From JAHFRG01 sp041495205 (GTDB taxonomy: Bacteria > Pseudomonadota > Gammaproteobacteria > Burkholderiales > JAHFRG01), in NCBI GenBank assembly GCA_041495205.1, contig JBGQCF010000034.1, forward strand, positions 1-26,209: DNA of 26,209 nt, written 5' to 3'. The notes below the pieces were generated by a model. It saw nothing but the letters and a program-made list of their open reading frames with translations. It made no database searches and had not been told where the DNA came from. The first letter of the stretch is position 1; each line of letters opens with the position of its first letter. This document shows positions 6,588 through 14,235 of this stretch, in pieces. The position numbers and the translations under genes are program-made.

Positions 6588-9287
6588 ATGCAGATCCAGC
6601 AACTTTCTGTCCATGAAGCCATCGCCAGCGTAAACAGCGCGTGGCAAGGATTGCCGTTCGCCGAAGCCGAACGCAGATTAAGCGAGTACGGTCCCAATCT
6701 GGTAAAAGAAATCGCCCGTTTACCTCCGTGGCTGCATCTTCTCAAGGAATTCGTTCATTTATTTTCTCTCATCCTGTGGGTTGCCGCAGGGCTTGCGTTC
6801 TTTGCCGAATGGAGCGACCCGGGCCAAGGCATGGCAAAAATCGGATATGCCATCGTGGCGGTGATCCTGGTGAGCGGAGTGTTCTCGTTCTGGCAGGAAT
6901 ATCGTGTCGAACAAACCCTCTCCGCGTTGCGCAAATTGCTGCCGCAACAAGTTAAGGTCTTGCGGGACGGCAGGGTCGTCCAGGTGTCTGCGGAGAAATT
7001 GGTACCGGGAGATGTTGTCTTGTTAGAGCAAGGCGATCGCATTCCTGCGGACTGCCGGCTGGTCGAGGCATTCGACGTACGGGTCAACAACTCGGCAGTT
7101 ACCGGTGAATCGTTGGCCCAAGCGCGGGATGCTAACCCGTCCGGATTGGACGACCGGGTCCACAGCAAGAACATACTGCTCGCCGGCACCTCGATGGTAT
7201 CCGGGCAGGGCAAGGCGGTTATCTTTGCCACTGGCATGCAAACTGAATTCGGCAAAATTGCCCATCTTGCGCAAACGGCCGGGGACGAGGTTTCTCCCTT
7301 GCGAAAGGAGGTCGCACACTTAAGCCGATTAATAGCGATCCTCGCGGTACTGGTCGGACTGTTATTTTTCGTGGCCGGCAGAATGATAGGTGTTTCTTTT
7401 TGGCAGAACTTAATCTTCGCCATCGGTATCATCGTGGCAATGGTGCCAGAATGGCTGCTCCCTACGCTGACACTCTCCCTCGTGCTCGCAACGCAGCGCA
7501 TGGCAAAGCGTAATGTTCTTATTCGCTACTTGCCCTCGGTCGAGGCGCTCGGCTCCACAACGGTGATTTGCACAGACAAGACCGGTACGCTGACCCAGAA
7601 CCGCATGACGGTAAAGCAGCTTTTCCTGGGAGGCAGCGTCGATTCGCCAGCCGTGATTAAACAAAACCGGCAGCTCGCCAAACTCTATCAACCTTTCTTC
7701 CTGACGGCCTGCTTGTGCCAAGAACTGAAGGAGGCTGAAGATCATGGCAAGATTGTTTTTTTGGGTGACCCCATGGAAATCGCGCTGGTTGAAATGGCGC
7801 AGCTCGTTTTGCCCTCGCTACCTCACTATCCACGGCTGGACGAGATTTCCTTTGACACCGACCGCATGCGGCTCTCCGCAGTGCATGCGATGCCAGAGGG
7901 CCCCACGCTCTACTGCAAGGGCGCGCTCGAGTCGGTCCTCCCGCTCTGCAGCAAGATTCTGGTGGAAGGGGACACGCGCTCGCTCGACCCCAAGATGCGC
8001 GAAAAGATTCTTGCAGCGCAGGAAAGCATGGCCGAGCAAGGCTTGCGAGTCCTCGGGTTTGCCTACCGCCTGGTGCAGCCTGAATGGAAACGCGAAAATC
8101 TGGAACAGGATCTTGTCTTCGCCGGGCTCGTCGGCCTGGAAGACCCGCCCAGACCCGAAGTTCCGGAAGCGATCGGCAGGTGCCGCCAGGCCGGCATCAA
8201 GGTGATCATGATTACCGGCGATCATCCCCGTACCGCCAAGGCGATCGCCCGCGAGATCGGACTTACCACTTCGGATAATCCGATGGTGATCACCGGCGAA
8301 CAATTGCGCATTCTTTCAGACACCCAACTGATGCTGGCCTTGGACACGCCTGAAATCATATTTGCCCGCGTCGGCGCGGACCAGAAAATGCGCATCGTGG
8401 AAGCATTGAAGAGCAAAAAACACATCGTGGCGGTAACGGGTGATGGCGTAAATGACGCCCCGGCGCTCAAAAGTGCGCACATTGGCATTGCGATGGGGAT
8501 CGCCGGCACTGACGTGGCCCAGGCGGCGGCGGATATGGTATTACTCGACGATAATTTCGCCAGCATCGTGAACGCAATAGAAGAGGGACGTGCCGTATTT
8601 GAGAATATCCGAAAGTTTCTCACCTATGTCCTCGTCCACAATGTCGCCGAGTTGATTCCTTACCTCGGATTCGCGGTGTTCAAGATACCGCTGGCCTTAA
8701 CACCTATCCAGGTGCTGGCGATTGATATGGGAACCGACTCGCTCACCGCGCTCGGTCTTGGTGTTGAAAAACCCGATCCGCAAGTCATGCGCCGCCCTCC
8801 CCGCCCGCGAGACGAAAGACTGATGAACTGGCCCCTGGCGTTGCGTGCCTATCTGGTTCTGGGGCCGATCGAGGCCGCTGGCGCCATGGCGGCGTTCTTT
8901 TTCGTGCTCTATACCGGGGGCTGGACGTATAGCCAGCATCTGGCAACTCAGGACCCGCTCTATTTGCAGGCAACCACCGCCTGCTTGAGTGCCATCATCG
9001 TGATGCAGATCATGAACGTGTTCCTGTGCAGGAGCGTTACTCGATCGGCATTTTCCACGGGTGTTTTCGGGAATCGGCTTATTTTGTGGGGCGTGGGATT
9101 CAATATTGCACTGATTTTGTTAATCGACTACACGCCTTGGGGCAATCTCATTCTGGGAACAGCGCCCATTGTCGGGGCGGCGTGGCTTTTCATCCTTCCT
9201 TTCGGAGGCGGAATGCTGATTTTGGATGAACTGCGCAAATGGTTTGCACGAAAGCATTCGTCGCGGGAGCTATTCAAACTTGATTAA
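6588..9287 (+). CDS. P-type cation-transporting ATPase (P2-like)
   Basis: An 899-residue membrane ATPase with the full catalytic set: the actuator motif VTGES, the phosphorylation motif CTDKTGTLT, a KGALES nucleotide-domain motif, and TGDGVNDAPAL in the hinge. About ten membrane helices are expected, with pairs near residues 45-120, 245-310 and six at the C-terminus. M5 and M6 carry NVAELIP and AIDMGTDS, typical of P2-type (Ca2+, Na+/K+ or related) pumps; the ion is undetermined. The M4 motif is PEWLL instead of the usual PEGL, an unusual Gly-to-Trp change next to the ion path. The ATG at 6588 is chosen; TTG at 6579 is possible and no strong ribosome site is visible. It lies 118 bases after the DHH gene, in the same direction. 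Mycobacterial CtpF is a comparable DosR-regulon pump. Confidence 0.92.
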   Translation: MQIQQLSVHEAIASVNSAWQGLPFAEAERRLSEYGPNLVKEIARLPPWLHLLKEFVHLFSLILWVAAGLAFFAEWSDPGQGMAKIGYAIVAVILVSGVFSFWQEYRVEQTLSALRKLLPQQVKVLRDGRVVQVSAEKLVPGDVVLLEQGDRIPADCRLVEAFDVRVNNSAVTGESLAQARDANPSGLDDRVHSKNILLAGTSMVSGQGKAVIFATGMQTEFGKIAHLAQTAGDEVSPLRKEVAHLSRLIAILAVLVGLLFFVAGRMIGVSFWQNLIFAIGIIVAMVPEWLLPTLTLSLVLATQRMAKRNVLIRYLPSVEALGSTTVICTDKTGTLTQNRMTVKQLFLGGSVDSPAVIKQNRQLAKLYQPFFLTACLCQELKEAEDHGKIVFLGDPMEIALVEMAQLVLPSLPHYPRLDEISFDTDRMRLSAVHAMPEGPTLYCKGALESVLPLCSKILVEGDTRSLDPKMREKILAAQESMAEQGLRVLGFAYRLVQPEWKRENLEQDLVFAGLVGLEDPPRPEVPEAIGRCRQAGIKVIMITGDHPRTAKAIAREIGLTTSDNPMVITGEQLRILSDTQLMLALDTPEIIFARVGADQKMRIVEALKSKKHIVAVTGDGVNDAPALKSAHIGIAMGIAGTDVAQAAADMVLLDDNFASIVNAIEEGRAVFENIRKFLTYVLVHNVAELIPYLGFAVFKIPLALTPIQVLAIDMGTDSLTALGLGVEKPDPQVMRRPPRPRDERLMNWPLALRAYLVLGPIEAAGAMAAFFFVLYTGGWTYSQHLATQDPLYLQATTACLSAIIVMQIMNVFLCRSVTRSAFSTGVFGNRLILWGVGFNIALILLIDYTPWGNLILGTAPIVGAAWLFILPFGGGMLILDELRKWFARKHSSRELFKLD

Positions 9288-9355
9288 CAGTATTGCCAAG
9301 AATACCTATGCGCTGGTGCTGGCTGGAGGACGCGGCGCTCGCGTCAGGACCCGCC
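9283..9355 (+). pseudogene. Remnant of a glgC-like (ADP-glucose pyrophosphorylase) 5' end
   Basis: Read in the frame of 9283, the sequence gives NSIAKNTYALVLAGGRGARV, which matches the N-terminal nucleotide-binding signature of GlgC (typically YALVLAGGRGSRL). The likeness stops after the signature. The frame then runs through unrelated codons to a stop near 9387. No start codon and no remainder of the enzyme are present. The simplest reading is a deletion scar between the ATPase gene and the next locus. It overlaps the last bases of the ATPase gene. A GACGCG-type inverted repeat lies within it (about 9338-9355). Confidence 0.6.
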
Positions 9356-9399
9356 GTTCACTGAGTTTTTCGATACAGCGTTTTTAATCGCAAATCCCA

Positions 9400-10074
9400 T
9401 TAATCGAGCGCATTGTCATCAGGATTGGCGTCGATTTGCAGAAAACTATTCCTGGGGACATCAAAAGTGCCGGGAACGGGGTGGAAGGTATGGATTTCCT
9501 CAACGGTGAATTGGGTGATCCACTTGCCCTCATTCGTTCTTGCCCGAATGGTGAGCGGTAAACCCCACGGGTCCGACCAGCAGATTTGACTGGCGCTTCT
9601 CGATGAAGCGATTTCCAGTTGATACCAGGTACACTTTTCATTTGGCATCGTAGCGGTTTCTTGGCGAGGAGTAATCGTGTAGTTGCCTCCAGGAAAATTC
9701 AGTACGTGAGCCAGTCCTGACCAATCGGATAATATTCCAATGCGAAAAAGATTCGCGCGATCTGTGCTGATGATGACTTGCCGGGCGTAATCTACCAGCC
9801 GGTAAGCGTAGTTCCCGCTCGCGTCTTTATCCAGATAGAGGTCGAGGCGATCGTCTGTTCTGCGCCGTAAATGTAGATCGGCCTGGCGCCAGACCTGGAG
9901 CTGATGGCTTTTCCCGGTTTGATCAAGGTAGCGGGCGCGAAAATAAACGTTTTCCGGAGCCGATTTCGTGGCAAAAACCTTGCCCCATTCATAGGGCAAG
10001 GTTTCCGCCTGCGGCTTTGGCGCTTGAAGCAGAAAAAGCAATCCTACCCAAACCATCAGTTGGAATTTTTTCAT
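9400..10074 (-). CDS. Secreted protein of unknown function
   Basis: A 224-residue protein with a clear Sec signal peptide (MKKFQLMVWVGLLFLLQ, then a probable cleavage after PQAE). The mature part is rich in alternating hydrophobic and polar residues (for example VYFRARYLDQTGK and RLDLYLDKD), suggesting a beta-rich periplasmic fold, perhaps LolA/LppX-like, but I do not recognise the family. Two cysteines (CTWYQ and CWSDPW) might pair in the periplasm. Its start overlaps the stop of the phosphodiesterase gene as ATGA, so translation is probably coupled and the two products may work together. Confidence 0.8.
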   Translation of the reverse strand: MKKFQLMVWVGLLFLLQAPKPQAETLPYEWGKVFATKSAPENVYFRARYLDQTGKSHQLQVWRQADLHLRRRTDDRLDLYLDKDASGNYAYRLVDYARQVIISTDRANLFRIGILSDWSGLAHVLNFPGGNYTITPRQETATMPNEKCTWYQLEIASSRSASQICWSDPWGLPLTIRARTNEGKWITQFTVEEIHTFHPVPGTFDVPRNSFLQIDANPDDNALD

Positions 10075-12092
10075 TGCCGAAGCGCCTTGGCATAGTCGAA
10101 ATAAGTGTAGGTCTTGCCTTGATAGCTCAGGGACTTGGTTTGAAGCTGAATCGTGTAGGTGCTTTTGTCCGGGTCCGTGTCGCTTCCGCTTGGATCCGTG
10201 GGTAACTTTATTGTAAGTCCGGTTGCCGCGGCGTTTGGTTTAATCGTGCGGGACACGACTTCGTAGTCACTTGTGGACGGACCGTGCCTTAACGCCTCGA
10301 GGAGCGGCCGGCCGTCAGCGCGAGTTAAGGCAAGGCCAAGGATGGTCGCAACGGTTGGAGCGACGTCCACGTTGCCCGTTGGCAGGATATCTTTGAAGCC
10401 TTCGCGAAAATCAGGGCCATAGGCAATCAGCGTGTTGTGCACGTCTCTCGGGCTGAAGCTGCCGTGCATGCCGCGATAGCTGGTGTTGAGAAGAATCCCG
10501 GAATATTCGGTGCCTTTCATACCGTTAATGACGGCATTCTCATCGTAATCGAAGCTCGCAATAATATCCGGATTGCGCCCTGCAGTATTCTCCGCCCGCA
10601 CCCTATTCAGGGGCAATGTGCCTGGAAGATTTCCGTAACGGCTGTCGACAAAAATCGCCCCCACTTCACTGCGGCTCTGCAGGAACTGGACGGCATTGCG
10701 CACGGTGTCCGCATCCCGGTCGGGAACATAGATGTAGTCGCTGCCCCCGTTCACCGCGATCACGAGCGCTTTGGGAGGCAAAGTGGCAGGCACTTTGTAG
10801 GAAGCGGTCATATATTTTTCTCCAGCTTTTCCGCAAACGCTGCCGTCCTGGTCAATCAGCGTCGGGTAGACCGATGTGCCGTCGGCTTTTATGCCCGAAC
10901 CGACCGGAAGGTAGCTGCAACCCAATCCGTCGAACACAACGAATCCTGCTCGATGCAGCAAGTCCGCGAGGCGGATAAGCCCCGACACTGGGTAACCACT
11001 GGGGTCAATATCGCCGACCGCTCCGTTACTGACAGCGCGCAGCGGAAATAAAGCGCTCGATCCGGCGACATTGCTGTGGGCATGGTCCGAAACCACGATA
11101 ATATCCGTGGTGCCATCCTGGCCAAGTTCCTTAAGCTTGGCCCGCAGCTGACCGAGGATTTGGTCGTTGTGGCGGAGTGCGTCACGGTAGTTTGGGCCGC
11201 CGACTCCATAGACGTGTTGTGTCGTGTCCGGATTGCGGATCCACAGTACCGAAAGCTTCGGATCCTTCTTCGGGAGAATATAATTAACATAGGTGTCAAC
11301 CATGTATTGGAGACCGGGCTTGTATGGGCTGCCACCGGAGTCCGTCGGATCGAATGTAACACCATCTTTCAGTTTCTTGACGGGCTTAAAATCTATTGGG
11401 TTCCCGTTGTTTGGTGCCAGGGCCAGTGCGCCCGCTGGGTAGGCATTCGGCGTAGTGGTTGGCAAGGCAATGCCCGCGTCTTGCAGTTCTTTCGCCAAAC
11501 TTAACGGCAGAACCGTCTTCTCATCGAGAGTCATGCCGCCTCTTTTATAATCCTGTATATACGCTGCGCCCGATTTCCCGATGGTAGCGGTTGTCATTCC
11601 GGTTTTTTGAGCCGATTCAAACAAAGTCCCGACAAGAAACAGATCCCCTTTCAAGTAATTGTTCAGGTCTTCAAGTATCGCGAAATCTTCCGTGAAAACA
11701 GGCTGACGGAAGTCAACAGGCTTGCTCGCAGAATCATTGCCTTTTGCATTCGCTTCCCAAAGCGTGTTGCCGTAATATCCCGTGGCAGCGGGGAATCCTC
11801 CGGTTGCAAAGCTGGCGGCGTTCATCATCGTGAAAGTGGGGTAGGTGGAGTGATTGTCGGTGAAATCAACTCCGGACTCGCGCATCTCGTGCAAATTGGG
11901 CGTGTCTATTGGGTTGACAGAATCGGGTCTTAATCCGTCCCAGACATAAATGATGACTTTTCTTTGCTCACCCGCGGCCGCGGAATACTTTTCGGTGGTC
12001 GTGCCGGCGCAGCCGTTAAGAAGCCATAAAGCAATTACGCCTGTCAGGACTACGGACGGATGCCAAAAAGAATTTCGTTGAAATCGGTTCAT
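10071..12092 (-). CDS. Lipoprotein phosphodiesterase/nucleotide pyrophosphatase, alkaline phosphatase superfamily
   Basis: A 673-residue exported lipoprotein. The N-terminal hydrophobic segment ends in lipobox LLNGC, with acylated Cys28. The body is a type I phosphodiesterase/NPP domain: IIYVWDGLRPD gives the first metal-binding Asp (about D52), YPTFTMMN gives the likely nucleophile (about T88), and DTTQHVYG, VVSDHAHSN and RGMHGSF supply the remaining Asp/His metal ligands. It should hydrolyse phosphodiester or phosphomonoester bonds in the cell envelope; the substrate is unknown. An insert of about 150 residues with a Cys pair (GLGCSYLP, SVCGKAG) interrupts the core. The start has AAGGAG about ten bases upstream. 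It is the first gene of a two-gene unit. Confidence 0.88.
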   Translation of the reverse strand: MNRFQRNSFWHPSVVLTGVIALWLLNGCAGTTTEKYSAAAGEQRKVIIYVWDGLRPDSVNPIDTPNLHEMRESGVDFTDNHSTYPTFTMMNAASFATGGFPAATGYYGNTLWEANAKGNDSASKPVDFRQPVFTEDFAILEDLNNYLKGDLFLVGTLFESAQKTGMTTATIGKSGAAYIQDYKRGGMTLDEKTVLPLSLAKELQDAGIALPTTTPNAYPAGALALAPNNGNPIDFKPVKKLKDGVTFDPTDSGGSPYKPGLQYMVDTYVNYILPKKDPKLSVLWIRNPDTTQHVYGVGGPNYRDALRHNDQILGQLRAKLKELGQDGTTDIIVVSDHAHSNVAGSSALFPLRAVSNGAVGDIDPSGYPVSGLIRLADLLHRAGFVVFDGLGCSYLPVGSGIKADGTSVYPTLIDQDGSVCGKAGEKYMTASYKVPATLPPKALVIAVNGGSDYIYVPDRDADTVRNAVQFLQSRSEVGAIFVDSRYGNLPGTLPLNRVRAENTAGRNPDIIASFDYDENAVINGMKGTEYSGILLNTSYRGMHGSFSPRDVHNTLIAYGPDFREGFKDILPTGNVDVAPTVATILGLALTRADGRPLLEALRHGPSTSDYEVVSRTIKPNAAATGLTIKLPTDPSGSDTDPDKSTYTIQLQTKSLSYQGKTYTYFDYAKALRQ

Positions 12093-12426
12093 GGGCGGGA
12101 CTCCTTAAGATTTACTGTTTTTAAACGCCGCTTTCTGTAGGCGATTGCGCGGTGGACACTATTCCTGTCTTCAAGATAGTAGAAGATCGCGTTAAAGGCA
12201 AATTTTGTCTCTTAACTCCCGGCAAGGCGGGCGAGTTTTCCGCTGGTGTTTTCTTTCTCTTTGTGCGAGACCCATGAACGGCTCACCGGCAACACCAACT
12301 TCCAGGACAATCTGCTGAACGTGCTGCTTACCCCAGCCGCGACACTTAATTTCAGTAAGACCGTTAACAACGCGCGCGTCCGAGTCAAGCGCGGAGTTAA
12401 GCAACGAACCTTCAGGTGCTTGTGCA
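12093..12426. other. Gene-poor spacer between terC and the phosphodiesterase gene
   Basis: About 330 bases without a convincing gene. It contains the ribosome site and presumably the promoter of the phosphodiesterase gene (12093-12190), a degenerate attC-like segment (12344-12402) and one doubtful small frame coupled to terC, listed separately. No recognised operator was found. Confidence 0.5.
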
Positions 12427-12434
12427 TTAGTCAT
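12192..12434 (-). CDS. Doubtful small frame overlapping the terC stop
   Basis: An 80-codon frame whose ATG lies eight bases inside the terC 3' end, so it could be translationally coupled. The product (MTNAQAPEGSLLNSALDSDA...) resembles no family I know. Part of it reads through the attC-like segment at 12344-12402, so it may be an accidental frame across an integron recombination site. Confidence 0.2.
   Translation of the reverse strand: MTNAQAPEGSLLNSALDSDARVVNGLTEIKCRGWGKQHVQQIVLEVGVAGEPFMGLAQRERKHQRKTRPPCRELRDKICL
12344..12402 (-). repeat. Degenerate attC-like site downstream of terC
   Basis: On the minus strand the segment opens with GCTTAAC (12396-12402), continues with a GCGCTTGAC stretch like that in the better site at 17380-17443, and closes 59 bases later with ATTAAGT (12344-12350), one base from GTTRRRY. 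Internal pairing is poor. It lies 25 bases after the terC stop, where an attC would be expected if terC were a cassette gene. Confidence 0.3.
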
Positions 12435-13176
12435 CACCTATATAGCGCTCATGTAGGTCTACTGGGCGAGCAACACGCCTCCGCATGCGAAGGTTGAGCA
12501 TCTCGACGAAAACCGAGAACGCCATCGCAAAGTAGACATAGCCCTTGGGCACATGATGGTCGAATCCATCAGCGATCAACACGACACCGATGACAAACAG
12601 GAAGGATAAGGCAAGCATTTTGATCGTCGGATGCGCCGACACAAAGCGCCCGATCGGGCCGGCGAAAGCCATCATTAATGCCAACGATGCAATCACCGCA
12701 GCGACCATTACGGCAACTTCATCCACCATCCCTACCGCTGTGATGATTGAATCCAGCGAAAAGACAAGATCGATGATAGTGATCTGCAGAACAATTGCAG
12801 AGAACGTGGCGCGTATTACCGTTGAGGCCGCGCCCTTTTCGCCCTCAAGCAACTGGTGAATCTCCTTTGTGCTCTTCCACAACAGGAACAGGCCACCGCT
12901 AATCAGGATGAGATCTCGACCAGAGATCTCCAGTCGGAACAAGCTGAAAAGCGGCTCGGTTAACCCGACGACCCAGGACAGGACAATTAATAGAGCAACG
13001 CGCATGAACATAGCGAGAAATAAACCGACGCGTCGTGCGAATTCTTGCGCTTGCTTCGGCAACTTGTCTACAAGAATCGAAATGAAGATGATGTTGTCGA
13101 TACCGAGCACCAGTTCAAGCGCGGTAAGCGTAAGGAAAGCAATCCAGACCTGCGGATCAAACAAGAGGTCAAACAT
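12427..13176 (-). CDS. TerC-family integral membrane protein (YgdQ-like)
   Basis: A 249-residue inner-membrane protein with about seven helices. It carries the two TerC hallmarks, ELVLGIDNIIFIS near residue 20 and DLVFSLDSIITAVG near residue 135, whose acidic residues are thought to contact metal ions. Overall it follows the short YgdQ-type branch, lacking CBS or CorC domains. TerC proteins are linked to manganese export and metalation of exported proteins, and to tellurite resistance. The start is the first in-frame ATG aligning with the family (MFDLLFDPQVWIAFLTL). It is flanked on both sides by attC-like segments, so it may be carried as a cassette, though terC is more often a chromosomal gene. 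Confidence 0.88.
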   Translation of the reverse strand: MFDLLFDPQVWIAFLTLTALELVLGIDNIIFISILVDKLPKQAQEFARRVGLFLAMFMRVALLIVLSWVVGLTEPLFSLFRLEISGRDLILISGGLFLLWKSTKEIHQLLEGEKGAASTVIRATFSAIVLQITIIDLVFSLDSIITAVGMVDEVAVMVAAVIASLALMMAFAGPIGRFVSAHPTIKMLALSFLFVIGVVLIADGFDHHVPKGYVYFAMAFSVFVEMLNLRMRRRVARPVDLHERYIGDD

Positions 13177-13192
13177 CTATTGTCTCGTGGCT

Positions 13193-13245
13193 GCCTAATG
13201 ATTGAGCTAACCGGATGCGCGCAGAAACTCGCGCGCGCGTAATTG
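13193..13245 (-). repeat. Degenerate attC-like segment in the terC leader
   Basis: On the plus strand it begins GCCTAAT, followed by a GAGCTAACCGG stretch close to that of the site at 17380-17443, and holds an inner GC-rich pairing (GCGCGCA with TCGCGCGCG). The other end lacks a clear core site. It is probably a decayed attC. Confidence 0.25.
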
Positions 13246-13357
13246 CCTCGTGTGCGGAGGGATCTAAATACATTTCAAAAAGTGCTTCTGCCGAAGCCGG
13301 CAACACCACAGTTTGACGAATGACAGTTCTCATTGTCGAATTTCTTTGAGACTCGAT

Positions 13358-13427
13358 GCCTATCGACCAAGCTCACTCGACGCGGGCCGCGTAGCGGTAC
13401 GCGGTCGAGTGCAGCGCCTTGTTAGGA
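13358..13427 (-). repeat. attC recombination site 1
   Basis: On the minus strand the outer core sites are TCCTAAC (13421-13427) and GATAGGC (13358-13364, one base from GTTRRRY). Between them CACTCGA pairs with TCGAGTG, enclosing a second hairpin CCGCGTA/TACGCGG. The HEPN-like gene stop lies inside the first core site, as is normal for cassettes. Length is 70 bases, within the attC range. Confidence 0.75.
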
Positions 13428-14138
13428 AGCCCCTCTTTCCCAACGTTTCCTCTCCTCTTCAATACGTTGCTCAATCAGGGCTAGATGCTCTCGAATAGAC
13501 TTCAGGACAAATTGAAAGTCATCTCGACCAACCATGTTAGTTGAATATGTAGATGCCCGGAAAAGGCTGCTGTACCGATTAATAAGCCTCATGCCTTCAA
13601 CTAGCAATTCCTCAACATTTTTAATAGTGAGAGGGTAGTCTTCTGCCAGGTTCCTTTTTTTGATTGCATTTTTTGCGCTTCGGTGCGCGAAAAAGTTATT
13701 TCTCCAAACTATTAGATTCTTGACTAGTGGATTTTCTTCACTTACATAAACAAGATCGGTTTCAAGCTGCTTCTCGTCGGGCTTACGAGATTCAGCACTT
13801 AAACTCCCTACAAAGGAATTGTCTTTGAGTCGTTCTCGGAAGTCTTTTGTATCAAAAACAGAAATATTCGCTTTTATCGTATCCAGTAGATTTCTCAGGT
13901 TTAGAGTCTTGGTATGCTGGTCATAGGTTTTGCATAACCGAAAAACGGCGGCATCTAGATGTGATTGGAATGTAAGAGACCAAAATGCGGTCGATTGGTT
14001 ATATTCTTCTTGGTACTCAGATATGGCCCCAGTGAGGTCTGCATATAATTTGAAGTGTATATTTGCGTCCACTAATTCAGACGCTAGCGCTTCTAGTAGG
14101 CTTTGAAACTCGGCAGAATCCACGATCTTAATTTCCAT
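13422..14138 (-). CDS. HEPN/AbiU2-like protein, putative defence gene
   Basis: A 238-residue, mostly helical, soluble protein. The segment IVWRNNFFAHRSAK contains the RN-x4-H signature of HEPN domains; together with the overall helical layout this points to the AbiU2-type HEPN family. HEPN proteins are often metal-independent RNases in toxin-antitoxin or abortive-infection systems, and AbiU was described in lactococcal phage resistance. Activity here is inferred only. The gene is clearly more AT-rich than the window average and ends inside an attC site, consistent with recent arrival as a cassette. The Shine-Dalgarno is weak. The C-terminus is a charged helix (LALIEQRIEEERKRWE). Confidence 0.7.
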   Translation of the reverse strand: MEIKIVDSAEFQSLLEALASELVDANIHFKLYADLTGAISEYQEEYNQSTAFWSLTFQSHLDAAVFRLCKTYDQHTKTLNLRNLLDTIKANISVFDTKDFRERLKDNSFVGSLSAESRKPDEKQLETDLVYVSEENPLVKNLIVWRNNFFAHRSAKNAIKKRNLAEDYPLTIKNVEELLVEGMRLINRYSSLFRASTYSTNMVGRDDFQFVLKSIREHLALIEQRIEEERKRWERGAS

Positions 14139-14160
14139 CTCGTTAACCCTATCGTGCGCT

Positions 14161-14221
14161 CCCTAACGCAGAGTTCACCGGCGCGCAGTCTTTGCGTGTC
14201 CGGTGGAACGACGTGTTATGC
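14161..14221 (-). repeat. attC recombination site 2
   Basis: On the minus strand the core sites are GCATAAC (14215-14221) and GTTAGGG (14161-14167), 61 bases end to end. CACCGG pairs with CCGGTG inside. It lies 14 bases after the GIY-YIG stop and before the start of the HEPN-like gene, as expected for a cassette junction. Confidence 0.75.
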
Positions 14222-14235
14222 TCACGCCGTTTCCT

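Noticed and set aside
12093..12190. Pho box in front of the phosphodiesterase
   Set aside because: CTGT-like strings occur but not with the 11-base spacing of a Pho box.
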